A stretch of 64,000 nt of DNA from Hydrogenovibrio thermophilus. Its GTDB lineage: Bacteria > Pseudomonadota > Gammaproteobacteria > Thiomicrospirales > Thiomicrospiraceae. Position numbers and translations under genes: made by a program. Under the pieces are notes generated by a model. The model ran no database searches and was not told the origin of the DNA. It was given only the letters and a program-made list of their open reading frames with translations. Shown piece after piece: positions 1-8,025 of this stretch (positions are counted from its first letter, which is position 1; every line of letters begins with the position of its first letter). The DNA is taken from assembly GCF_004028275.1 (NCBI RefSeq), contig NZ_CP035033.1:1798001-1862000 (forward strand). The letters are read 5' to 3'.

Positions 1-126
1 CAAGACGGCATTCAAGCCGGCCAAACCATTGAGATGACTTTGGTTTTCAAAGACGGCAGTGAAAAATCGATTTCCATGCCGGTCAAATCGGTCATGTCTC
101 ATTCCGGTCACATGATGTCGCATTAA
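1..126 (+). CDS. Copper chaperone PCu(A)C-like protein, 3' end only
   Basis: Only the last 41 codons are in the window, in frame from base 1 to the TAA at 124-126. The fragment contains a run resembling the final beta strands of the PCu(A)C (DUF461) periplasmic copper chaperone fold (GQTIEMTLVFKDGSEKSISM), in which members of this family end with a strand pair of the form 'G..V.LTL.F..G....V.V'. The tail is rich in Met and His (MSHSGHMMSH), which fits copper binding. In the family these proteins deliver Cu(I) to cytochrome oxidase in the periplasm. Without the N-terminal part, which would carry the H(M)x10Mx21HxM motif, the call rests on a short stretch and stays tentative. Confidence 0.5.
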   Translation, partial: QDGIQAGQTIEMTLVFKDGSEKSISMPVKSVMSHSGHMMSH

Positions 127-145
127 ACCGCCTGCATTCAGCCTT

Positions 146-181
146 AACCGGTTTTTACGATGCCAGTCGTAAAAACCGGTT
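146..181. terminator. Perfect 15-bp inverted repeat, bidirectional terminator-like
   Basis: The arms 146-160 and 167-181 are exact reverse complements around the 6-base loop TGCCAG, and each contains a run of five T or A. It lies 20 bases after the stop of the copper chaperone and before the next gene, so it probably ends the chaperone transcript. Confidence 0.65.
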
Positions 182-275
182 CCATACTCTTTCCAACTTT
201 CAGGCTTGAAAATCCGCCTGACATCCCTATAGAATCCCTGAACCAAATCAATCAAACAAAACAGGTTATAGAATA

Positions 276-767
276 ATGACAGGCCAAAACCTTTCCCTTT
301 ACGCACTGATGATCGGTGCTTTGAGCTTTACGTCGGCCTCCCAAGCGGCAGACACCAAACAGTCGCTTGAAGACCAGCAAACTCTGAAACTGTGTGTCGA
401 TTACAACGGACTGACCTCCGATGAAGACAGACAAGCCTATATCAAGGAATTGGATCGTCGCGGACAACTCAGTGTTAAAGACCATGAAAACCTGAAGACC
501 CACCACGTTGTCAATGGTTCCACCATGTGCGGCATGTACATGATGATGGGCAAACCACTGGCGGAAGAAGGTAAACAACTGCGTCCAATGGTCTACAAGG
601 TCGTCCACGTTTATCCGAAAAACTATTACGTCACCCAAGTGGGCATGGTCGTCGCCTCTTATGACCGCAAACCGGGTGAACTGCCACCGAAACTGTCCGA
701 AACCAAACCGGCCGTTCAACCGCCACCAGTGATGTTCAACGCCCCGGGCGGCAGCCCGCACCACTGA
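276..767 (+). CDS. Secreted protein of unknown function
   Basis: The 163-residue product starts with a typical Sec signal peptide (hydrophobic stretch at about residues 6-18, AxA-type cleavage near residue 24, SASQA). The mature part is mostly helical and charged up to about residue 70, has two cysteines (LKLCVDY and STMCGMYMMMG) that could form a disulfide in the periplasm, a Met-rich patch MCGMYMMMG, and a Pro-rich tail ending PGGSPHH. I recognise no family. It follows a likely copper chaperone and its Met, Cys and His content would allow a metal-related role, but this is only a guess from context. The long open frame on the opposite strand (252-773) is a shadow. Confidence 0.75.
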   Translation: MTGQNLSLYALMIGALSFTSASQAADTKQSLEDQQTLKLCVDYNGLTSDEDRQAYIKELDRRGQLSVKDHENLKTHHVVNGSTMCGMYMMMGKPLAEEGKQLRPMVYKVVHVYPKNYYVTQVGMVVASYDRKPGELPPKLSETKPAVQPPPVMFNAPGGSPHH

Positions 768-852
768 TTCCATCCGTTCCTTTCAAACCCCTCCGGTTTG
801 AAAGGACATTCTTGCCTCAAGCCTTTCTCCATAGGCGTTCAACACCCCACGC

Positions 853-881
853 TATACATTTTTCTCCAAAGTGATTAGAAT
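853..881 (+). promoter_or_regulatory. Candidate sigma-70 promoter of rpiA
   Basis: TATACA at 853-858 and TAGAAT at 876-881 are separated by exactly 17 bases. They match 4 of 6 and 5 of 6 consensus positions. Transcription would begin about 30 bases before the rpiA start at 919. Confidence 0.5.
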
Positions 882-918
882 ACTGGCATCTTTATTTTTA
901 TGATTCAGGATGGATACA

Positions 919-1584
919 ATGACACAAGACGAATTGAAACAAGAAGTGGCTAAAGCCGCCATCGATTATGTTGTTCCGGATACTTACATTGGCGTTGGCA
1001 CAGGCTCCACAGCTAATTTCTTCATTGACGAACTGGCCAAAATCAAAGGCAAAATCAAAGGCGCGGTCGCCAGCTCCGAAGCCACCGCCGAGCGTTTGAA
1101 AGGACACGGCATTCCGGTTTTGGAACTCAATGCCGTGGACGAAATGTCGGTTTACATCGACGGCGCCGATGAAGCCGATCCAAACCTAAACTTGATTAAA
1201 GGCGGCGGCGGTGCTTTGACGCGTGAAAAAATCGTCTTGGCTGTGGCCAAAAAATTCGTGTGCATCGCCGACGACAGCAAAAAAGTTGACGTACTCGGCA
1301 AGTTCCCGCTTCCGATTGAAGTCATCCCAATGGCGCGCAGCTACGTGGCTCGCGAAGTCGTCAAACGTTTCGGCGGTGAACCGGTACTGCGCGAAGGCTT
1401 CGTGACCGATAACGGTAACGTGATTCTGGACATTCACGGTCTGGAAATCGTTAACCCGGTGGCCATGGAAACCGAATTGAACAGCATCGTCGGTGTCGTC
1501 ACCAATGGTTTGTTCGCGGCACGCAATGCGGATATTTTCCTTTGCGGTACAGCTAACGGCGTGGAAACCATCGAGCGCCCTTAA
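919..1584 (+). CDS. rpiA: Ribose-5-phosphate isomerase A
   Basis: RpiA interconverts ribose 5-phosphate and ribulose 5-phosphate in the pentose phosphate pathway and, in autotrophs, the Calvin cycle. The 221-residue protein has the expected family length, the phosphate-binding GVGTGSTA loop near residue 26-33, the catalytic DGADEAD near residue 80 and the [11 protein letters not shown] segment that carries the catalytic Lys and Glu. I chose ATG 919 rather than ATG 910 because the AGGA at 907-910 then stands 8 bases upstream, whereas it would overlap 910, and because the product then begins MTQDELK as in E. coli. A TlpA-like thioredoxin gene follows on the same strand. Confidence 0.97.
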   Translation: MTQDELKQEVAKAAIDYVVPDTYIGVGTGSTANFFIDELAKIKGKIKGAVASSEATAERLKGHGIPVLELNAVDEMSVYIDGADEADPNLNLIKGGGGALTREKIVLAVAKKFVCIADDSKKVDVLGKFPLPIEVIPMARSYVAREVVKRFGGEPVLREGFVTDNGNVILDIHGLEIVNPVAMETELNSIVGVVTNGLFAARNADIFLCGTANGVETIERP

Positions 1585-1624
1585 AATGGTCGCCTCTTAT
1601 TTCGTTTAAACTCAAGAGATTGCC

Positions 1625-2128
1625 ATGAACAAACTCGGTAGCAAACTTTTCGGTCTTCTCGTCGTGGTACTCATCGGTACCTTGCTCTATCTCACCGTCT
1701 TCTCGGACGGGTTGGGCAAAGCGCCGGACATCACGGTAAAAACCGCGCAAGGTGACACCCTGCAACTCAGTAAACCGCTCAAACCGGTTCTGGTCAGTTT
1801 CTGGGCGACCACCTGCCCGGGGTGTATCGCTGAAATGCCGCACCTGGCACAGATGAAAGAAAAGTTCGGCGATAAATTCGAAATCGTCGCCATTTCGATG
1901 TCGTACGACCCGGCGGAGCAAGTCGCCAAATTCATCGAGAAAAATCCTTATCCGTTCTCGTTTGTGCGCGATACCGACGGCCAAATGTCGCAGGCGTTCG
2001 GCGAAGTTCTGCTGACACCGACCAATTTCTTGATTGCGCCGAACGGCAACATCGTTTACCAGAAAATCGGTGAAGTCGATTTCGAACTGGTGACCGAACG
2101 TATTCGTCAAATGACACCGGATCTGTAA
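1625..2128 (+). CDS. TlpA/ResA-like membrane-anchored thioredoxin
   Basis: The 167-residue protein has one N-terminal membrane segment (about residues 9-26) acting as uncleaved anchor, then a periplasmic thioredoxin fold of the TlpA/ResA class. The redox pair is in the motif WATTCPGC at about residues 60-67, and the cis-proline loop is seen as LTPTNFLI near residue 140. Proteins of this type reduce or isomerise disulfides in the envelope, often for cytochrome c or copper-site assembly. It lies between rpiA and hemL on the same strand with gaps of 40 and 51 bases, so co-transcription is possible. The partner protein is not evident from the sequence. Confidence 0.88.
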   Translation: MNKLGSKLFGLLVVVLIGTLLYLTVFSDGLGKAPDITVKTAQGDTLQLSKPLKPVLVSFWATTCPGCIAEMPHLAQMKEKFGDKFEIVAISMSYDPAEQVAKFIEKNPYPFSFVRDTDGQMSQAFGEVLLTPTNFLIAPNGNIVYQKIGEVDFELVTERIRQMTPDL

Positions 2129-2179
2129 TTTATCGTTCCGGCCGACATACGTCCCTCTCAAACTCACAGGAAGCATTTT

Positions 2180-3460
2180 ATGTCACACTCTCAAGCCCTT
2201 TTCCAAGCCGCTCAAACCCACATTCCCGGCGGCGTGAATTCACCGGTCCGAGCCTTTAAAGGCGTCGGCGGCGATCCGGTTTTCTTTGAATCGGCGAAAG
2301 GTGCCTACTTAAAGGATGTCGACGGCAAGCAATACATCGACTATGTCGCCTCCTGGGGGCCGGCGATTTTGGGACATGCCCATCCAGAAGTCATTCAAAC
2401 CGTCCAACAACAAGCTGAAAAAGGCTTGTCGTTCGGTGCGCCGACCGAATTGGAAACCACCATTGCCGATTTGGTCTGCGACCTGATTCCATCCATCGAC
2501 ATGGTACGTATGGTCAGCTCCGGTACCGAAGCCACCATGACCGCAATTCGCCTAGCGCGCGGCTACACCGGACGCGACAAAATCGTCAAATTCGAAGGCT
2601 GCTACCACGGCCATTCCGACTCCTTGTTGGTGAAAGCCGGTTCCGGCGCCCTGACCTTAGGGGTTCCATCCTCTCCGGGTGTGCCAGCCTGTTTGGCGGA
2701 AGAAACCCTGACGCTGACCCACAACGATTCCGATGAAGTCCGCCGCGTGTTCAGTGAAATCGGCGACCAAATCGCCTGTATCATCGTCGAGCCGGTCGCC
2801 GGAAATATGAACTGCATTCCACCGGAAGACGGTTTCCTGCAAACCCTGCGTGAGGTCTGCGACGAATCCGGCGCGGTGTTGATTTTCGACGAAGTCATGT
2901 GCGGTTTCCGTGTTGGTTTGACCGGTGCACAAGGCCGTTATGGCATCACGCCGGATTTGACCACTTTCGGCAAAGTCATCGGCGGCGGTATGCCGGTCGG
3001 TGCTTTCGGCGGCAAGCGCGAAGTCATGGAACACATCGCCCCGTTGGGGCCGGTTTATCAAGCCGGCACCCTGTCCGGCAACCCGATTGCCATGTCTGCG
3101 GGCCTGAAAACCTTGCAACTGATCAGCGAAAACGGTTTCTTTGAATCGCTTGAAGTCAAAACCAAGCAATTGGTGGACGGTTTACAGCAAGCGGCCGACG
3201 AAGCTGGCATTCCGTTTACCACCAACCAAGTGGGCGGCATGTTCGGCTTCTTCTTCACCGAAGAGAAAAACATCCGACGCTACGCTCAGGTTGCCAAAGG
3301 CGACATGGAACGTTTCAAACGTTTCTATCACGGCATGTTGGACGCGGGCGTCTATCTGGCCCCATCGGCGTTCGAAGCCGGGTTTGTTTCCAGCGCGCAT
3401 ACCGATGCCGACATCCAGGCCACCATCGACGCGGCCCGCAAGGTCATGTCAACCCTGTAA
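2180..3460 (+). CDS. hemL: Glutamate-1-semialdehyde 2,1-aminomutase
   Basis: HemL converts glutamate-1-semialdehyde to 5-aminolevulinate, the C5 route into haem and other tetrapyrroles, using PMP/PLP. The 426-residue length matches the family. Visible motifs are the N-terminal [11 protein letters not shown], the PLP-contacting [15 protein letters not shown] near residue 113, the DEVMCGFRV segment and the Schiff-base lysine in [18 protein letters not shown] at about residue 265. An AGGA-containing ribosome site (CACAGGAAGC) precedes the ATG. A short GC-rich hairpin with arms 3471-3476 and 3484-3489 follows the gene. Confidence 0.97.
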   Translation: MSHSQALFQAAQTHIPGGVNSPVRAFKGVGGDPVFFESAKGAYLKDVDGKQYIDYVASWGPAILGHAHPEVIQTVQQQAEKGLSFGAPTELETTIADLVCDLIPSIDMVRMVSSGTEATMTAIRLARGYTGRDKIVKFEGCYHGHSDSLLVKAGSGALTLGVPSSPGVPACLAEETLTLTHNDSDEVRRVFSEIGDQIACIIVEPVAGNMNCIPPEDGFLQTLREVCDESGAVLIFDEVMCGFRVGLTGAQGRYGITPDLTTFGKVIGGGMPVGAFGGKREVMEHIAPLGPVYQAGTLSGNPIAMSAGLKTLQLISENGFFESLEVKTKQLVDGLQQAADEAGIPFTTNQVGGMFGFFFTEEKNIRRYAQVAKGDMERFKRFYHGMLDAGVYLAPSAFEAGFVSSAHTDADIQATIDAARKVMSTL

Positions 3461-3528
3461 CCATCCATGGCGCCGGCTTTTGACCGGCGTCTTCCTTTCT
3501 CAAGCTCAGTGGTCCCAACCGTTTCGAG

Positions 3529-4074
3529 ATGTCATCGAATTTTCAGATAGAAACCCTCATCGAACTGTTCAATGCCAACTTCATTCCCTCCCGGAATACC
3601 GAGCTGGTCTGTTGCGAACCGGAACCGATTTACCGCCCGGCCGATGCGTCACACCCTCATCATCGCATTATCTTCGCACACGGCTTCTTTGCATCGGCCT
3701 TGCATGAAATCGCGCACTGGTGCATTGCCGGGCCGGAGCGGCGTTTATTGGAGGATTTCGGCTATTGGTACCAACCGGATGGACGAAGCGCCGAACAACA
3801 GGCGGAGTTTGAACGAGTGGAAATCAAACCGCAGGCGCTGGAATGGATTTTTTCCGTCTCCGCCGGGTTTCCGTTCGTGTTCAGTGCGGATAACCTCAGT
3901 GGCGGCGTCGGTGCGTCGAAAACGTTTAAAACAAACGTTCAACGCCAGGTCTTGGCGTATTTATCGGATGGATTACCCGAAGATGCCCAGGCCTGGTCAA
4001 ATATCCTATTGCGGCATTATCGACCAGACCTGACATTACAGACGTCGGAATTCGATTTATCGCGGGTTGGCTGA
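3529..4074 (+). CDS. epmC: Elongation factor P hydroxylase EpmC (YfcM)
   Basis: EpmC hydroxylates the lysyl-lysine modification on translation factor EF-P after EpmA/EpmB have acted. The 181-residue size equals that of E. coli EpmC, and the protein shows the family hallmark ASALHEIAHWCIAG with the metal-binding His-Glu-His region near residues 64-69, followed by DFGYWYQPDGRS and RVEIKPQALEWI. It sits 68 bases after hemL. The decamer CCAGGCCTGG occurs in frame at 3987-3996, encoding part of AQAWS. No epmA or epmB gene is in the window. Confidence 0.88.
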   Translation: MSSNFQIETLIELFNANFIPSRNTELVCCEPEPIYRPADASHPHHRIIFAHGFFASALHEIAHWCIAGPERRLLEDFGYWYQPDGRSAEQQAEFERVEIKPQALEWIFSVSAGFPFVFSADNLSGGVGASKTFKTNVQRQVLAYLSDGLPEDAQAWSNILLRHYRPDLTLQTSEFDLSRVG

Positions 4075-4091
4075 AGCTGGTTATTTTTGAG

Positions 4092-4175
4092 TCATTTCTT
4101 ACGGCGTGGCACCACAGCCCAGACAATCACCAAGACCAGCAGCAACAGTAACCCGACCTCCAGTAACGCCCACAT
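4092..4175 (-). CDS. 27-residue single-pass membrane peptide
   Basis: A short minus-strand frame with an ATG at 4175, a TGA at 4094-4092 and a strong purine-rich ribosome site GAGGAGG (4193-4187) 11 bases upstream. The peptide starts MWALLEVG, continues as an unbroken hydrophobic run of about 17 residues (LLLLLVLVIVWAVV) and ends with the basic tail PRRKK, the classic layout of a small inner-membrane protein. It starts 20 bases after the stop of the GGDEF gene on the same strand, whose last codons overlap the ribosome site, which suggests one transcript. Function is unknown. The clear Shine-Dalgarno and composition are the reasons to accept it despite its length. Confidence 0.55.
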   Translation of the reverse strand: MWALLEVGLLLLLVLVIVWAVVPRRKK

Positions 4176-4195
4176 CACGTCGCGCGCCTCCTCGG

Positions 4196-5215
4196 CTACT
4201 CTTCAATCTTGACGACGGAACCGTGTTTGCCATCGCTCACCTGCGCCAAACCGGTAGAAATTTTCCGGTCGATGGTTTCGATATCGTCGTACACCGCAAC
4301 CTTGACGATCACGGCGTTCAATTCGATGTTCTTGATTTCCTGTTGCTTGTCTTTCACCACCAGTTTTTTGCTGTTGACCACTTTACGGATGGTTTCGATG
4401 TAATCGGGAATCTGGTGAATCGGAAAAGATGCCGGAGGGAAGACCGCAAATTCATCTTCCTGTAACCGCATCATCTGCCAACTTTCTTCAGTTTCTGACT
4501 GGATGATTTTCACTACCAAGCGGATGATGCTGTCGCCCAGCAACCAAGAAAACTCCCGGTTATACGAATCCAGGTTCTTGATGTCGAAAACGATGAAATG
4601 ACGTTTGGAAATGACGCCGGACATGGATTCTTTGAGGAACTGCCCCAACGTCTTTTTGAAATAACTTTTATCCGGCAATCCGGTTAGGAAATCGCGGCTC
4701 ATGTTCTGCTCGATTTCGATGACTTCGTTCTGGACGTTTTCCAGCGATTTGACGTTCTTTTGCATCCATAAAGTGGTTTCCAACGAACTGGATTCGATGG
4801 TCTTCAGTTCCATGACCGCTTCGGACAGAATAATTTCGATGGCTTCGCGGGTTTCAGCGATGGTCAGACTTTCCCGCATGTCACCCAAGGTATTCTGGTG
4901 CGAACGCACGCTTTCCACGAAATCGTAGATTTTTTTCTTCAGGTCATTGGCTTTGTCGATGATTTGAGTGGTGTTGCGGTTAATGCCGAGACTTTCCCGG
5001 AAATGCTCCTTCAACACATACACTTCATACAGTTTTTCATAGGACGCGTCGGAGATTGGCTGTCCGGTCGACAGAAACGACTTCATCCGGGCAATCAAGG
5101 CTTTGTTCTCACCGAGATAATATAAAAACCAAATACTGAACGTGACCGGCGTCGGTTCGATATCGTTTTTGGTGAGATGTTCTATCGCCTTCCGCGCGAC
5201 AATCTGATGATTCAT
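4196..5215 (-). CDS. GGDEF-domain protein with degenerate active site
   Basis: The 339-residue cytoplasmic protein has an N-terminal helical region of about 160 residues seen in a class of soluble diguanylate cyclases (the segment NDIEPTPVTFSIWFLYYLG is typical), then a GGDEF-type domain starting at DFLTGLPDKSYF (about residue 175). The signature loop reads RLQEDEFAVF where an active enzyme has R-x-GG(D/E)EF, so both glycines that bind GTP are lost. It is therefore probably not a working cyclase but may bind nucleotide or act as a regulatory partner. No membrane segment, PAS or receiver domain is visible. It may be co-transcribed with the small membrane peptide gene directly downstream. Confidence 0.85.
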   Translation of the reverse strand: MNHQIVARKAIEHLTKNDIEPTPVTFSIWFLYYLGENKALIARMKSFLSTGQPISDASYEKLYEVYVLKEHFRESLGINRNTTQIIDKANDLKKKIYDFVESVRSHQNTLGDMRESLTIAETREAIEIILSEAVMELKTIESSSLETTLWMQKNVKSLENVQNEVIEIEQNMSRDFLTGLPDKSYFKKTLGQFLKESMSGVISKRHFIVFDIKNLDSYNREFSWLLGDSIIRLVVKIIQSETEESWQMMRLQEDEFAVFPPASFPIHQIPDYIETIRKVVNSKKLVVKDKQQEIKNIELNAVIVKVAVYDDIETIDRKISTGLAQVSDGKHGSVVKIEE

Positions 5216-5272
5216 ACATTTTCTTCCCTTAGATTAACCCATGAACCAAAGCCGATAAAAACATCCGTGTTT

Positions 5273-6649
5273 TCAGGCTTCGACCCGCTCCGATAGTGCA
5301 TCCAATAAACGGTGGTGAATCCCACCAAAACTGCCGTTGCTCATCACCACAACCCGGTCGCCCGGACGAAGCTCCGACACCAACCGTTCCAATAAAGTCT
5401 CATAAGATTCCTCAACCGTCACCGCGCAGTCAAAGGCGTCGGTCTCCAATCGCCATTGCCAAGCCGGGTCAATAAAGGCGTAAACCGCATCCGCTTGTGA
5501 AAAGGCTTTTGGCAAGGTCGAGCGGTGAATTCCCATTCGCATGGTATTGGAGCGCGGTTCAAATACCGCAATTAAGCGACCGTTTTGACCTTCAGCTTGC
5601 ATTTGCGCTCGCGCGCCGTCCAACGTAGTCGCGATGGCCGTCGGATGATGGGCGAAATCGTCATACACCGCAATGCCTTTCGCCTCACCCAAATGCGTCA
5701 TGCGGCGTCGAACCCCCGCAAATCGGCTCAAAGCCTCGACACACTCGGTCACCGGCACACCGCAATGACGGGCGGCGGCAATCGCACTCAAACCGTTCTG
5801 TACATTATGCCGCCCGGTCATGCCCCAGCGCACTTCGCCGCAGGACTCGCCCTGGAAAAACACCTCGAACACCGAGCCATCGGCTTCTTTCAATTCATAA
5901 TGCCAATCGGCTTGAGAACCGCTTTCGCCCTGCGATTCCAGTGGCGTCCAGTATCCTTGCGCCAAGACATCGTCAATCGCGACCTCGGCCTTGGGGTGGA
6001 TAATCATGCCGTTCCCCGGCACCGTTCGTACCAAATGATGAAACTGTTTCTGAATGGCGGCCAGGTTATCGAAGATATCGGCGTGATCGAATTCCAGGTT
6101 ATTCAGCACACAGGTTCTTGGATGGTAATGCACGAACTTGGAGCGCTTATCGAAAAACGCCGTGTCGTATTCATCCGCCTCGACCACAAAAAACGGTGCA
6201 TCGCCCAAACGCGCGGACACCCCGAAATTTTCCGGCACGCCGCCGATTAAAAACCCGGGCGCCAAACCGGCATCGTCCAAAATCCAGGCCACCATCGAAG
6301 CGGTTGTGGTCTTGCCGTGAGTCCCGGCGACGGCCACCACCCAACGGTCTTTCAGAATATTTTCCGCCAGCCACTGCGGGCCGGACGTATAGAATTGCTG
6401 TGCATTGAGCGTTTGTTCCACCGCAGGGTGACCGCGGCTCAAAGCGTTTCCGATGACCACCGTCTCCGGCTCGCGGGCGAGAAAATTGTCGTCGTAATTG
6501 GAGACATCAATGCCGGCCTGCTCCAATTGCGTGCTCATCGGCGGGTAAATGGCCTGATCCGAACCGGAAACATCGAACCCCATGCTTTTTGCCAGCTGGG
6601 CGATTCCACCCATGAAGGTTCCGGCAATACCTAAAATATGAACTTTCAA
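5273..6649 (-). CDS. mpl: UDP-MurNAc:L-Ala-D-Glu-meso-DAP ligase
   Basis: Mpl recycles the cell-wall tripeptide by joining it to UDP-MurNAc. The protein is a Mur ligase: N-terminal Rossmann motif HILGIAGTFMGG, P-loop AGTHGKTTTASM near residue 110, NNLEFDHADIFD near 190, YDDFAHHPTAI near 330 and the C-terminal FEPRSNTMR. Length about 458 residues is normal. The frame opens with GTG at 6655, but AGGGA lies directly against that codon. A TTG at 6649 is 6-7 bases from the AGGGAG and gives the conserved start KVHILGIAGTF, so I prefer TTG 6649; either is non-ATG. Confidence 0.93.
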   Translation of the reverse strand: MKVHILGIAGTFMGGIAQLAKSMGFDVSGSDQAIYPPMSTQLEQAGIDVSNYDDNFLAREPETVVIGNALSRGHPAVEQTLNAQQFYTSGPQWLAENILKDRWVVAVAGTHGKTTTASMVAWILDDAGLAPGFLIGGVPENFGVSARLGDAPFFVVEADEYDTAFFDKRSKFVHYHPRTCVLNNLEFDHADIFDNLAAIQKQFHHLVRTVPGNGMIIHPKAEVAIDDVLAQGYWTPLESQGESGSQADWHYELKEADGSVFEVFFQGESCGEVRWGMTGRHNVQNGLSAIAAARHCGVPVTECVEALSRFAGVRRRMTHLGEAKGIAVYDDFAHHPTAIATTLDGARAQMQAEGQNGRLIAVFEPRSNTMRMGIHRSTLPKAFSQADAVYAFIDPAWQWRLETDAFDCAVTVEESYETLLERLVSELRPGDRVVVMSNGSFGGIHHRLLDALSERVEA

Positions 6650-6819
6650 GTACACTCCCTGTCGAATGCCAGCTTGAAAGACTGCACCCCTAAACAGCTT
6701 AACGGCCGTAGGAGTAAATTTTTTAACAATCTTTGCGGCATTTGGTTATCTTATTGAAGATTTCTGAAAAAGCAATGCTTTTGCTTGCCGAACGACAAAC
6801 AACCTCTTAAACTGAATTT

Positions 6820-7968
6820 ATGACCTATACATTTATTGATACCCAGGCGGATTTATCGGCTTTCTGCAAGCTTATCGAAGCCGACGGCTGGTTCGCCATC
6901 GACACGGAATTCGTGCGTACCGATACCTATTTCCCGAAACTGTGCTTGATTCAAATCCAAAGCCGTTCCGGTCACGCCGCCATCATCGACCCGATGGCAT
7001 TCGACGCACTCGAACCGTTGTGGCAATTACTGGAGAACCCGAACATCCGAAAGGTCTTCCACTCCGCCCGTCAGGACATCGAAGTATTGTATCAAGTTTC
7101 CGGCCGGATGCCGGAGGCGATTTACGACACCCAAATCGCCGGTGTTTTTCTCGGATTCGGCGACCTGGCAGGCCTGGCCAAAGTCATTAAAGCCGAACTC
7201 GATATCGAACTGGAAAAAGACCAGACCCGAACCGATTGGAGCCGACGCCCACTGACCGATAAGCAACTGGAATACGCCATCAACGACGTGCGTTATCTGG
7301 CCCCGTTATACGAGCGCTATCTCGACAAGCTCACCGAGGCGCAACAAGCGGCCTTAACCGAAGACTTCGAAGCCCTGTTGAATGAGGACCTCTACCGCCT
7401 CGCCCCGGAAAACGCCGCCGACAAAATCAAAGCGGTGCAAAAACTGCCGCGCAAAGCCCAGGCCATCGCCTACCGTTTAGCCGAATGGCGCGAACTCTAC
7501 GCCATCAATCATAACAAACCCAAACGTTGGGTGCTGTCCGACGATGCGCTCGTCGCCATTGCCAAACGCCCACCGAAAGCACGCGAAGCTCTGTATAAAG
7601 TGCCGAACATCAAGTCGTCTTCGGTGAAAAATTTCGGTGACGAATGGATTGAAATCATCGATGAGGTGTTTGCCAATCCGGACGCCTGGCCTGAAACGGC
7701 CAACAAACCGGCTCCAGCCACGCCCCAAGAAGATATTTTCATCAATATTGGTTTTGCGTTATTGCAACAAGTGGCTCAGGATTACCACATTAACCCACCG
7801 AATATTGCCGGAAAAACGGATTTGCTCCACCTGATTCGCCATCCGGACAACACCCTTTCCGGGTGGCGTCACGCCTTATTTGGTCAGCCATTTACCGACT
7901 TTTTAAACAGCAAAGGCGGCTTGGCCGTTGAGGATAACCGCCTCATTCAAAAAACTTTCATCCCATAA
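6820..7968 (+). CDS. rnd: Ribonuclease D
   Basis: RNase D is a 3'-5' exoribonuclease that trims tRNA 3' ends and other small RNAs. The three DEDD exonuclease motifs are visible: I FAIDTEFVRTDTYFP (about residue 25-39), II KVFHSARQDIEVL (about 80) and III YAINDVRYLAPLYERY (about 155, a YxxxD form). One HRDC domain follows at about residues 205-285 (EWRELYAINHNKPKRWVLSD). Length 382 is close to the E. coli enzyme. It is transcribed divergently from mpl, with 164 bases between them. A 9-base version of the CCAGGCCTGG decamer falls inside the gene at 7169-7177. Confidence 0.95.
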   Translation: MTYTFIDTQADLSAFCKLIEADGWFAIDTEFVRTDTYFPKLCLIQIQSRSGHAAIIDPMAFDALEPLWQLLENPNIRKVFHSARQDIEVLYQVSGRMPEAIYDTQIAGVFLGFGDLAGLAKVIKAELDIELEKDQTRTDWSRRPLTDKQLEYAINDVRYLAPLYERYLDKLTEAQQAALTEDFEALLNEDLYRLAPENAADKIKAVQKLPRKAQAIAYRLAEWRELYAINHNKPKRWVLSDDALVAIAKRPPKAREALYKVPNIKSSSVKNFGDEWIEIIDEVFANPDAWPETANKPAPATPQEDIFINIGFALLQQVAQDYHINPPNIAGKTDLLHLIRHPDNTLSGWRHALFGQPFTDFLNSKGGLAVEDNRLIQKTFIP

Positions 7969-8025
7969 ATTGCACTATATCTCTTATAATCATTTCATAT
8001 CAAAAATGTGAAAGGATCGCAGTCT

